The notes under the pieces are model-generated. The model worked only from the letters and a program-made list of their open reading frames with translations. It had not been told where the DNA came from and searched no databases. The translations under genes and the position numbers were made by a program. DNA of 9,079 nucleotides from Calditrichota bacterium (GTDB lineage Bacteria; Zixibacteria; MSB-5A5; GN15; FEB-12): assembly GCA_030641085.1 (NCBI GenBank), contig DAOWIC010000015.1, forward strand, positions 1 through 9,079. Direction: 5' to 3'. Shown in pieces: positions 1 through 6,727 of this stretch (position 1 is its first letter; each line of letters opens with the position of its first letter).

Positions 1-685
1 AATCGTGCCCGCTGCCGCCAATGAGAAAAACACCGGCGAAACCATGATGCATTTGGTAGGACAAGGGTATTCCGTACTCGAGCTGGTTAAAACTGCGGGT
101 GTGGGCACTATAAACGACGTTCTTCGCCTGGGCCGGATAGGGCCTGCTGAGGACAACCCGTACATAATCGTCCTTCACTCTGTGACCGGCTCCGTCGAAA
201 TCGGCCGGCAGACCATAGTCATACGCCTGCCATTCACCCACGCACACATCGAAGACATATAGGTAAGTATCCGTTATCAGGTAAGCCAGGTTTTTGCCAC
301 AACCGTAAGTGTGGTATATACCGTTTAGGTAGCCGCCTTCAATGGCCATCGTATCCCATGTCGCAGTTATCGCGCTGTAACCGAAGAGCAGATCATCGGT
401 ATAGGCGAAGACGACGTTACCGTTGGTCTCCACTTTTTCAAAATCCTGGACGGCTCCGAAGTCGATCTCCTGCCATTCAGCGACGTAGATGTCAAAGATG
501 AGCATTAGCTGGTTATTGGTCCTGGTGTACGCGAGACAGCCATCACCTCGAGCGTACTGAACAGTACCGGAACTGAAACCGTCCAGAGAATACTCCACCC
601 AGCGACCATTCTGGGCACTGGCTCCGGCAGCGACGAGAAGTACGAATGAGATGAGAACAACAAGCTTTAGCGAATTTGTAAGCAT
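1..685 (-). CDS. Secreted beta-propeller-like repeat protein, 3' end outside the window
   Basis: I do not recognise the family. The frame is open for 228 codons from ATG at 685 to the window edge, so the C-terminus is missing. AGGGAGG (691-697) lies 5 bases before the ATG and fixes the start; the ATG at 689 is in another frame. Residues 1-24 form a signal peptide (K7, hydrophobic 8-20, cleavage after AGASA), so the protein is exported. The mature part holds two alternating modules. Module A has the pattern LAY-x-FD-x-EWQ-x-D-x-G and occurs at about 48-77 and 129-158. Module B has the pattern VV-x-YSAxT-x-G and occurs at about 90-118 and 176-205. Aromatic-rich units of roughly 40 residues like these resemble beta-propeller blades; that fold is inferred. 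A weak sigma70-like pair is present on the minus strand (TTGTAA at 789-794, TATCTT at 767-772, 16-base spacer). The gene is separated from the upstream gene by a terminator, so it is probably transcribed on its own. Confidence 0.8.
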   Translation of the reverse strand, partial: MLTNSLKLVVLISFVLLVAAGASAQNGRWVEYSLDGFSSGTVQYARGDGCLAYTRTNNQLMLIFDIYVAEWQEIDFGAVQDFEKVETNGNVVFAYTDDLLFGYSAITATWDTMAIEGGYLNGIYHTYGCGKNLAYLITDTYLYVFDVCVGEWQAYDYGLPADFDGAGHRVKDDYVRVVLSRPYPAQAKNVVYSAHTRSFNQLEYGIPLSYQMHHGFAGVFLIGGSGHD

Positions 686-709
686 ACATGCCTCCCTTAA
701 TTAGTTGCT

Positions 710-734
710 GTTGTGTCGATGATGTTGTGCGATG
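710..734. repeat. Tandem near-direct repeat in the leader of the secreted repeat-protein gene
   Basis: Plus-strand GTTGTGTCGATG (710-721) is followed by GTTGTGCGATG (724-734), identical apart from one inserted T. The start-to-start distance is 14 bases. The repeat lies between the candidate promoter and the ribosome binding site of the minus-strand gene starting at 685, so it would be in the 5' untranslated region or act as a DNA operator. The function is unknown and chance is possible. Confidence 0.4.
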
Positions 735-797
735 TTGATACGGTGTACAACTTCCCTACATTGTGAAAGATACAAAATAATGGACTGATTACAACAC

Positions 798-827
798 AAA
801 AAAAAGCCCGCGGCAATGCCGCGGGCT
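798..827 (-). terminator. Rho-independent terminator of the DNRLRE/GYWKTH lipoprotein gene
   Basis: The arms AGCCCGCGGCA (805-815) and TGCCGCGGGCT (817-827) are perfect inverted repeats. In practice this gives a GC-rich stem of about 10 pairs with a 3-base loop. On the minus strand the stem is followed by a run of eight T (A at 798-805 on the plus strand). It lies 26 bases past the TAA stop at 854-856, the expected place for intrinsic termination. Confidence 0.93.
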
Positions 828-853
828 ATGAAGTTCGGTCGCATCAATGCGTA

Positions 854-1960
854 TTAATCGTTATCCCAACCGATTTCGTCCGGTTCGAATTCACCGTAGT
901 CGTCACAATGACCGGGACCAAACCAACCGTTGTTGTACTCATCGAGGGTCTTGTGCCACCCCAGAATCATCTTTTTCTCGCTCTTGGTGATGTCATCACT
1001 GTACCAGTACTCACAGTCGTATGCCTCAAGGAACGCATCGGCGTCGGCGATGACATCATCGACATCTGTCGAGCTCGCGCCGTTGACGATATTGAGCTTG
1101 GCGCCAAGCAACTGAGCGGACAGTTTAACGATGCCGTTCGATGATCCGCCGCAATACTTCATCTCGAGGATTTCAACTGCCTGAGCGGCGGTGGCTACCT
1201 CGAGGTTGCCCAGCCAGACCGACAGCAGTGGTGTGACTTCGTCATCCTGTGGGCCGAACCCGGCATGGGTTTTCCAGTAGCCGATAGTCAGAGTGCAGCC
1301 CTGTCCATCCTCGGGCTCCACTTCGATCTCGAAGCGGACCAAGGTCTGCTTCTCAAGATCGGTTTCATCCCGCCATCCGGTGTAAAGAACATCTTTCGTA
1401 CCGTTGTTAATGGTGGGCAGGTATTCCCAGATGTAAGTATCGGCCGTAGCCGTAAACATCTGGCAGACATTGCCGGCGTCGGTGTCATAGCAGATATTCA
1501 GATACGGCTGATAGGCCGCGGCTTCCCGACTGTTGTACATCGCGCGCGGGAAAGTCATGAGTGCCTGGTCCAGCAGGACGCCGAAGTTGTCATATGTGCC
1601 GTCCAGCCACCCGACAACGAGCGCCGTAATATCTACCGAGCGCCAATCCAAACCATCGGCCAGGAACGAGCCTTCAATCGCGGCGTCGTAGCCGCCGAAG
1701 TAATCCCAGGTAACCGTGGTTTCGCCCCAGCCGCTGGTGATGCGATGGAGGTCGATCTGCTGAGCGTTATCCTGCGCTACATAGATGTAAAAGGTGGCCG
1801 AGGTGATGTTCTCAACGTCGGTCGGGGTTAATGAACTCCCGGCGGAGCGAAGAAGTGCCAAGCCGTCAAGCGACCCGGTGGGATTCGGCTGATTCTGGCA
1901 GCCGATGGCGAGCAATCCCAACAAAAGGATAATCGCCATTAGATGAGTGACTCTGAACAA
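854..1960 (-). CDS. Secreted lipoprotein with DNRLRE-like region and C-terminal GYWKTH module
   Basis: Probable surface lipoprotein of 368 residues; function unknown. TTG at 1960 is chosen because GGAGG (1969-1973) sits 8 bases upstream; the longer GTG start at 1975 would lie in the ribosome binding site. Residues 1-20 are a lipoprotein signal with lipid-bearing C21 (LLAIGC). Residues about 50-158 match the later part of a DNRLRE/CBM96-type beta-sandwich: a hydrophobic strand, TSGWGETTVTW, then a DITALVVGW-like stretch and a conserved Y-x-PYLNICYD end. Residues about 170-212 (ADTYIWEYLPTINNGTKDVL ... VRFEI) look like the beginning of another such domain that is not completed. Residues 222-352 form a cysteine-bearing module that opens TLTIGYWKTHAGFGPQDD, includes SNGIVKLSAQLLGAKLNI and ends YNNGWFGPGHC, followed by an acidic tail. 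I associate this module with secreted proteins of Zixibacteria-like genomes; it has no known role. A TATAAT box lies upstream and a strong terminator downstream. Confidence 0.85.
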   Translation of the reverse strand: MFRVTHLMAIILLLGLLAIGCQNQPNPTGSLDGLALLRSAGSSLTPTDVENITSATFYIYVAQDNAQQIDLHRITSGWGETTVTWDYFGGYDAAIEGSFLADGLDWRSVDITALVVGWLDGTYDNFGVLLDQALMTFPRAMYNSREAAAYQPYLNICYDTDAGNVCQMFTATADTYIWEYLPTINNGTKDVLYTGWRDETDLEKQTLVRFEIEVEPEDGQGCTLTIGYWKTHAGFGPQDDEVTPLLSVWLGNLEVATAAQAVEILEMKYCGGSSNGIVKLSAQLLGAKLNIVNGASSTDVDDVIADADAFLEAYDCEYWYSDDITKSEKKMILGWHKTLDEYNNGWFGPGHCDDYGEFEPDEIGWDND

Positions 1961-1968
1961 AATAGCAT

Positions 1969-1973
1969 CCTCC
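1969..1973 (-). promoter_or_regulatory. Shine-Dalgarno site that decides the lipoprotein start
   Basis: The minus strand reads GGAGG here, 8 bases before TTG at 1960. The site overlaps the alternative in-frame GTG (1973-1975), which has no ribosome binding site of its own. This makes the TTG start more likely and leaves a normal-length lipoprotein signal. Confidence 0.7.
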
Positions 1974-1994
1974 ACATTTAATTAGGATGTTTCG

Positions 1995-2000
1995 ATTATA
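1995..2000 (-). promoter_or_regulatory. Candidate -10 box of the DNRLRE lipoprotein gene
   Basis: The minus strand reads TATAAT, an exact sigma70 -10 hexamer, ending 34 bases before the TTG start at 1960. This would give a leader of about 28 bases containing the GGAGG site. No good -35 lies at 16-18 bases; the closest, TTGATA (2022-2027), is 21 bases away. It rests on position and the perfect hexamer only. Confidence 0.45.
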
Positions 2001-2366
2001 GCCTGTCTTAGAGCGCCCCCGTATCAATAATAAGGCCCCAGGCCGTTATTTAGATAATCTATTGTTACATAGTTGTTTATCTCGGGCAGAAATAGCACTT
2101 GCCCCTGCAAACTGCCCGTCTCGCAGTATAATATCAGCGGAAATGCAAAAGGCACGCCAGTCCGCCGAAATCACGGATAATTAAGCGTAAGCAATTGACA
2201 TTCAGCGAGTAACACTGATGCCAGAAACTGTCAGCGACCCTAAAACGGCTCTGGTTCAATGAATCTGTGCATATTTAGTGCAAGACAATGCCCAGAACGC
2301 GCTTCTAATGCGAGTTTTGGCCCTAATCCGGCCATAAGAGCGGTCCGAAAACCTTCTTTTGGGTAG

Positions 2367-2390
2367 AAAAACGACCGCGCTAAGAGCGGT
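2367..2390 (-). terminator. Likely intrinsic terminator of the outer-membrane barrel gene
   Basis: Just after the TGA stop (2393-2395), the minus strand forms ACCGC (2386-2390) pairing with GCGGT (2374-2378) around a 7-base loop. The sequence CG and five T follow (A at 2367-2371 on the plus strand). The stem is short, so termination may be partial. The distal arm can also pair with a second GACCGC-like copy further downstream at 2340-2345. Confidence 0.55.
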
Positions 2391-2392
2391 AA

Positions 2393-3697
2393 TCAGATAA
2401 TGGTAACCATCAACTCGATCCTGACCCAGTGATAACCGTCGGCCTCACAACTGTAAAAATCGCCCGGCTGGAAGCTCTCCCAGAGTATATGCCCCGAAAG
2501 ATACTGACTGGCTTTATATTCGAGTTTGGCGATTATCAGATTTCCCCGCGTCTTTCCAGTGCCCCGCAGATTAAGGGCTACCTCGGATCGCTCCACCGAA
2601 CGCAGGTGGTGATATTCAAACCGCAGACTCACGTCATGGGCGACTTCGAAAGAGGTGCGACCGAAGAGAGAGACGAAATCGGTCCAGTAGGCGACGCCCC
2701 CTTCGTTGATTTCGGTGTAGTTATATGACTCGCTCCATTTTGGCCAACGACCGAACATCGGCTCCCAGCCCTCGATATCGTCGGTGTCGGGATCGTCACC
2801 GGCCAGATAGACCGCTCCGACCTGAATCGACCGGGGCAGGTAGTTCGCCCAGTCGGTCTTGTAGGTCAAGTAGCCGTATCCGCCGAACGCGGAGCGATCA
2901 TGCGATCCATCCTTACCGAGCTGATAGGCGGCTTCCACCGTGGTCTGTACGCGCTCCGATGCGGGCGCTACATATCTGACACCGCTGGTCGTAATATGGC
3001 CGCTCCGCGGGCGGAAACGCGACGGTTTGATGTTCTTGCGGATAAGATACAGCTCGGCCTTAGCCTTTTGGATCTCAGTGGTGAAATACGCACCGAAACC
3101 TTCCTCCGGCCGCTCAACCAACTGTCTTTCCTGGTCGTGGAAGATCGGCAGGGCATCATCGATATTATCCTGATCGAGGTAGAACAGGGTCAGCTTGTTG
3201 GCGGCGTTTATTTGCCAGTCATACCGGGCGGCGTTGAATGATATGTGCCGGGAGCCATCGAGCGGGCTGCCATCGAGCAGAATAAAACCCTCGCCGAAAA
3301 TCATATTCTGCCGTCCGACTGTCAGCGTGCCCGGAAGCAACCGTTCATTGCGCCAGCGCAGATACAGTTGGTCGAAGAATATCTCGTCGAAGGTGAAGTC
3401 CTTCGTCGTAGGCGCGAAATAATGTCGAAATTCGTTCGTCAACATCGCGCAGGCCTCAAACGTCTCGGTCGGAAACCATTCCGCCTTGAGGCTGGTCCGA
3501 TGACGGGTAAAGGCCTGCCCAGCATCGGCGGAGTCATCGAGGCTGATCGCGTTATCCCAGGTAACCAGGCGAAAGCGCTCGGTGAGGCTGAGTTTCAGAT
3601 TGGGATGGACATTTCCCTTCGCTTTTTTTTCGCCCGCAACCGAAGAGGACGACACAAGAAGCATTAGCACTATCGGCAATAGGATTCTATTGAGCAT
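2393..3697 (-). CDS. Outer-membrane beta-barrel protein, alginate-export/porin-like
   Basis: The protein has 434 residues. ATG at 3697 is chosen because AGGGAAGG (3702-3709) precedes it and a signal peptide starts there (R4, hydrophobic 5-16, cleavage near SVA-G at 21/22). The frame can be extended to an ATG at 3769, but that adds a charged 24-residue leader that would bury the signal. The mature part is rich in alternating, aromatic-rich amphipathic strands separated by acidic loops. The segment about 126-158 (TVGRQNMIFGEGFILLDGSP, then a DGSR-x-FNAAR stretch) resembles the conserved GRQ...FD region of the alginate-export (AlgE-like, PF13372) barrel family, and the usual size of that family fits. 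The chain ends in a strand, RIELMVTII, as in barrel assembly signals, though without the usual terminal Phe. It probably forms a channel for an anionic or polymeric substrate; the substrate is unknown. It is divergent from the Big_5 lipoprotein gene. Confidence 0.8.
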   Translation of the reverse strand: MLNRILLPIVLMLLVSSSSVAGEKKAKGNVHPNLKLSLTERFRLVTWDNAISLDDSADAGQAFTRHRTSLKAEWFPTETFEACAMLTNEFRHYFAPTTKDFTFDEIFFDQLYLRWRNERLLPGTLTVGRQNMIFGEGFILLDGSPLDGSRHISFNAARYDWQINAANKLTLFYLDQDNIDDALPIFHDQERQLVERPEEGFGAYFTTEIQKAKAELYLIRKNIKPSRFRPRSGHITTSGVRYVAPASERVQTTVEAAYQLGKDGSHDRSAFGGYGYLTYKTDWANYLPRSIQVGAVYLAGDDPDTDDIEGWEPMFGRWPKWSESYNYTEINEGGVAYWTDFVSLFGRTSFEVAHDVSLRFEYHHLRSVERSEVALNLRGTGKTRGNLIIAKLEYKASQYLSGHILWESFQPGDFYSCEADGYHWVRIELMVTII

Positions 3698-3740
3698 AAG
3701 ACCTTCCCTGCTGTATTCCCTGCGTTTTGATAACCCGCCT

Positions 3741-3778
3741 AAAATATCCAACCCCGGCGCGCCAAACAAGCGTTTTGG
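3741..3778 (-). promoter_or_regulatory. Candidate promoter with overlapping palindrome for the barrel gene
   Basis: The minus strand has TTGTTT (3764-3769) and TATTTT (3741-3746) with a 17-base spacer, a weak sigma70-like pair 44 bases before the ATG at 3697. An inverted repeat CCAAA-N7-TTTGG (3762-3778) covers the -35, and the 8-base palindrome GGCGCGCC (3756-3763) lies in the spacer. The arrangement would suit repressor binding; none of it is proven. Confidence 0.3.
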
Positions 3779-3841
3779 ATCAATAGTTGCTTTCGACGGA
3801 TCCTTCGGCCCGTTCGTCAGTAGAAAAACAGGGTAGAATGT

Positions 3842-3870
3842 TTGCCTTTACCTGCCGATTTGTGTATATA
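3842..3870 (+). promoter_or_regulatory. Candidate promoter of the Big_5 lipoprotein gene
   Basis: TTGCCT (3842-3847) and TATATA (3865-3870) are separated by 17 bases, each matching four of six sigma70 positions. The site lies about 48 bases before the TTG start and upstream of the AGGAG at 3898-3902, so the transcript would include that ribosome binding site. Confidence 0.35.
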
Positions 3871-3917
3871 AGCGTCCGGCACAAACGAGATCAAATGAGG
3901 AGTGATTCGCTATATAT

Positions 3918-5543
3918 TTGCGCCACCTGAAATCATGGGCAGCCTTATTGGTTCTGGCCGGTATTGCAGGCATGATCGCCTGTGGTGACGATGAGCCGAC
4001 CGGTCCGACCGGCGATACTACGCCGCCCACAATTGTTTTGACCGTGCCGTCCAACGGCGCTGATAATGTCTCGGTCGATTCCTCGGTTGTCGCTGTCTTT
4101 TCAGAGCCGATTGACAGCAACAGTGTCACGGCTGCAAGTTTTGCGCTTAGCGGTATCGACGGCGATCTGGATTTTTCCGGCGACTCGGTCATATTCACTG
4201 CGGACAATTCACTGGCATATTCGACATCCTACACGGCGACCATTTCCACCGCCGTGACCGATCGGGCGGGCAACCATCTGGCTAGCGCATATAGCTGGTC
4301 ATTTACTACCGAGGGTGATCCGGCCACGACACCGCCGACTATAATTTCGACTGTCCCGACCGACGGAGCCATTGGGTACGCGGCCGATCTGCCGGTAACG
4401 GCGACTTTTAACAAGGCGATCGATCCGGCGACCCTGACCGACGCCTCTTTCTACCTCGACAACGGGGCCACCGGTAGTGTTTCCTATTCCAATTGGGTGG
4501 CGACTTTTACGCCCGATGATACGCTTGAATTCAACACGCTCTACACCGCCACGATTACTACGGCAGTCGCCGACACTTTCGGCAATAACCTGGCGGCCGA
4601 ACAGGACTGGTCTTTCACCACCGGCGACAACCCGCTTATCCCGCAGGCGAGCATGTTCTGGCCGTACGACAGCGCCATTGTCGGGGACACCGTAACGATC
4701 CAAGTCGATGTTGTTCATCCGTTCGGCGCCGACAGCGTGCAGTATTTCATCGACGGCGCCCTGGTTTCGACCGAGACGGATAACAGCGAACCGTTCCAAT
4801 ACCTGTGGAACCTTACCTCTGAGGAGATCGGAAGCAGCCACACTCTATACGGCAAGGCATATGAGGCCTCCGGCTTTGTCGGTTACTCGGACACTATCAC
4901 GGTCATCTATTTGTGGCAGGAATTGGCCGCCGACATCAACGATTACTGGCGCACCGATATCAAGCGCGTGCTTTATCGCAGCACCAACTCACTGCTGGAA
5001 CTGCGGTACGAGTTCTGGGAGAGTTGGTTCGATCCGTACGACACTATTCCCGATGATACCACGCTTGATCTTGGTATCTACTTCGACACCGACCGGAACT
5101 CGGCCACGGGTCGTCGAACTTTCAATCTGGATCGCGATACAATCAACGATATCGGAGCCGAATACCGGATCATCATGGGCCTGCATGGGAGCGACACGGC
5201 GCTGGCGATCTGGAGTGTCGATCCGGAGGGGTGGCAGCCAATCTACGACACCAGCGGCCATCCGTACTATCGACTGATGCCGTTCGACACTATTTTGGAA
5301 TTCGGCGTTCGCTGGACCGATCTTGGTTCGCCCGGCGCGATTAATATTGTCAGTATCAATTTCTTCTTTGTGGATTTTGAAACCACCCACAAGGACTGGG
5401 TCCCGGATCACAACAACGGCCACCTGTCTGTCTGGCGCAATAGTCGCTATATCGGTGAGGGTTACACCGGCAGCAGCGCGCCGTTTATCGGTGCCCCGCA
5501 ACCGGCCGTGATTTACCGCGAAAATCCGTTCGACGCCGACTGA
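3918..5543 (+). CDS. Surface lipoprotein with two Big_5 (SbsA Ig-like) domains and an unknown C-terminal domain
   Basis: The protein has 541 residues and is probably lipid-anchored and exported. From TTG at 3918, residues 1-21 form a lipoprotein signal (R2, K5, hydrophobic 8-20) ending MIAC, with C22 as the lipid site, followed by acidic GDDE and a Pro/Thr linker. Residues about 34-132 and 136-236 are two SbsA-type Ig domains (Big_5). Each opens with TPPTI...VP-x-(D/N)GA, has a FSEPIDSNSV or FNKAIDPATL strand, and ends AGNHLAS..WSFTT or FGNNLAA..WSFTT. Residues about 240-333 form a third Ig-like unit (YFIDGALV, YLWNLTSEEIG, LYGKAYE). Residues about 334-510 form a beta-rich domain with D-x-YFDTDRNSATG, reminiscent of DOMON or sugar-binding folds that carry a 'DTDxNxxTG' loop; this is tentative. 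A structural or binding role at the surface is likely. The start is uncertain: AGGAG (3898-3902) is 15 bases from the TTG but 9 bases from an in-frame ATA at 3912. No clear terminator follows. Confidence 0.82.
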   Translation: MRHLKSWAALLVLAGIAGMIACGDDEPTGPTGDTTPPTIVLTVPSNGADNVSVDSSVVAVFSEPIDSNSVTAASFALSGIDGDLDFSGDSVIFTADNSLAYSTSYTATISTAVTDRAGNHLASAYSWSFTTEGDPATTPPTIISTVPTDGAIGYAADLPVTATFNKAIDPATLTDASFYLDNGATGSVSYSNWVATFTPDDTLEFNTLYTATITTAVADTFGNNLAAEQDWSFTTGDNPLIPQASMFWPYDSAIVGDTVTIQVDVVHPFGADSVQYFIDGALVSTETDNSEPFQYLWNLTSEEIGSSHTLYGKAYEASGFVGYSDTITVIYLWQELAADINDYWRTDIKRVLYRSTNSLLELRYEFWESWFDPYDTIPDDTTLDLGIYFDTDRNSATGRRTFNLDRDTINDIGAEYRIIMGLHGSDTALAIWSVDPEGWQPIYDTSGHPYYRLMPFDTILEFGVRWTDLGSPGAINIVSINFFFVDFETTHKDWVPDHNNGHLSVWRNSRYIGEGYTGSSAPFIGAPQPAVIYRENPFDAD

Positions 5544-5700
5544 TCGGTGACGAGCATCTCCCGGCACAAACGCACCGGCAAAAGTCCCCTATCTGCCCGA
5601 CAATTAAATGGTTGAAAAGATTCTATATTTGCGTTTATTTCCGATTGATTTGCATGCCGGAGATGGCAACTGTGTTATTCCGGATCTATTGAGGTTTATT

Positions 5701-6696
5701 ATGAGTGAAGTTCAGATACAGGATTTTGTCGAAAGCCAGATAGATGAACTGCTGGCCTTTCTGACCGAGTGGAGCCCGGATCACCCCGAGTTGGGTGAGG
5801 GCGATATTATCCGGTGGCAGAAATGCCATCGCTTCGTGGCTATGCACGAAGACCGCATTGTCGGCTATATCGCGCAGATTCCGCATGATTTCAAGTACGG
5901 CGATAAGAGCGGGCAGGAAGGGGTCGAACCGTTCGGCTGGGCGGTGACGCTGGTGCTGAATATGTCCGAGGACAAAGTGCGCAAGGCGGCCGGGCGCGGT
6001 TTGCTGGCGCGCTGCGAGAACAATTCGCCGTTGCTGTATTCAGGCGTCGGCATGGTCCCCGCGGTCGAGGAACCGTACAAACGGCGCGGCCACGCAGTGC
6101 GACGGGACTGCGCCAAAATGTACAGCCGTTTTCTAACGCCGTCGAAGGCGCTGGCATACATGGGCAAGTCAACCCTGTTCGCCGTGCCCGGGCTGCTGGC
6201 CAATCTCGTTATGACTGCGCCGAAAAAGCTGAAGCACGGTACGGTGGAAAAGATCAGCCGGTTCGATCCGGCATGGAATGAGCAATGGGACCGACTCCTT
6301 TCGGAGCAGCACGAATTGTACGGGATCCGAAACGCGGAGTATCTCAATTACAAGCTGGCTCAGCCGAACCGCGATTATCACGTCTACACGCACTCCGATG
6401 GCGGCTATATTGTTTTCCGCCATGCTAAACATCGGGTGCGCGACTTCAACCTGGTCAAGGTCTGCGATCTGGTCGGTACGCCCAGAGCAAAGGCGGATCT
6501 GCTGACGCTGGCGATTAAGCTGGCCTATGACGTGCAGGCGTACGGTATCGCCGCAATCGCATCGAATGATGATGAGCGGATATATAAAAAGGCCGGGCTT
6601 TACCTGAGTCGGCCGTACCCGATTGCGATGAATCCGAGAATCAAGGCGAAAGTTCATATATCGTTTTTCGATTCCGATCTGGATAACCTGTGGTAG
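5701..6696 (+). CDS. GNAT-fold acyltransferase-like protein of an envelope glycan cluster
   Basis: Cytoplasmic protein of 331 residues that probably transfers an acyl group from acyl-CoA to an amine; the substrate is unknown. ATG at 5701 is chosen because GAGG (5691-5694) sits 6 bases upstream; an in-frame ATG at 5608 has no ribosome binding site. It looks like two GNAT-like halves. In the first, FVAMHEDRIVGYIAQIP (45-61) gives the usual beta2-beta3 hairpin, and VGMVPAVEEPYKRRGHAVR (116-134) resembles the CoA-binding loop and helix, though without a clean Q/RxxGxG/A. The second half (about 181-331) has LYGIRNAEYLNYKLAQPN (206-223), a pattern I associate with GNAT proteins of polysaccharide loci, then a YIVFR strand and a terminal IYKKAGL segment as in the GNAT C-terminus. 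It is 31 bases from the deacetylase-like gene, so the two are almost certainly co-transcribed. A TATATT at 5625-5630 could be its -10, without a good -35. Confidence 0.75.
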   Translation: MSEVQIQDFVESQIDELLAFLTEWSPDHPELGEGDIIRWQKCHRFVAMHEDRIVGYIAQIPHDFKYGDKSGQEGVEPFGWAVTLVLNMSEDKVRKAAGRGLLARCENNSPLLYSGVGMVPAVEEPYKRRGHAVRRDCAKMYSRFLTPSKALAYMGKSTLFAVPGLLANLVMTAPKKLKHGTVEKISRFDPAWNEQWDRLLSEQHELYGIRNAEYLNYKLAQPNRDYHVYTHSDGGYIVFRHAKHRVRDFNLVKVCDLVGTPRAKADLLTLAIKLAYDVQAYGIAAIASNDDERIYKKAGLYLSRPYPIAMNPRIKAKVHISFFDSDLDNLW

Positions 6697-6727
6697 CCGA
6701 CACTCGGTCGATTGTGGGAGAACCTGA

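Larger units (their letters stand above)
1976..2392. other. 417-base intergenic region without a convincing gene
   Basis: No reading frame with a plausible start, ribosome binding site and useful length is visible on either strand. The right end holds the terminator of the outer-membrane barrel gene, and the left end holds the promoter region of the DNRLRE lipoprotein gene. In between are a plus-strand TATAAT (2127-2132) with no clear -35, an isolated plus-strand TTGACA (2195-2200) with no -10 at the right distance, and an inverted repeat CGGGCAG (2083-2089) / CTGCCCG (2112-2118) with a 22-base loop. A small RNA cannot be excluded. Confidence 0.6.

Noticed and set aside
5..262. Plus-strand frame of 85 codons at the left edge
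   Set aside because: It is antisense to the well-supported minus-strand gene with a signal peptide, has no ribosome binding site, and its protein has no recognisable features.
1265..1831. Plus-strand frame of 188 codons
   Set aside because: It is the antisense shadow of the DNRLRE lipoprotein gene; the minus-strand frame carries the signal, lipobox and domains.
3698..3769. Upstream extension of the barrel gene to ATG 3769
   Set aside because: The extra residues are charged and precede the signal peptide, no ribosome binding site is near 3769, and the AGGGAAGG site points to 3697. The extension also overlaps the candidate promoter.
3913..3920. TATATTTG as a Bacteroidetes-type -7 box (a second copy lies at 5625-5632)
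   Set aside because: Neither copy has the partner TTG at the usual 17-23 bases upstream, and at 3913 the box would overlap the start codon and put transcription after the ribosome binding site.
4299..4841. Minus-strand frame of 180 codons
   Set aside because: It is antisense to the Big_5 domains of the lipoprotein, has arginine-rich low-meaning composition and no ribosome binding site.
5608..5700. Upstream extension of the GNAT gene to ATG 5608
   Set aside because: There is no ribosome binding site at 5608, while GAGG at 5691-5694 fits ATG 5701. The extension crosses AT-rich promoter-like sequence and does not resemble a GNAT N-terminus.
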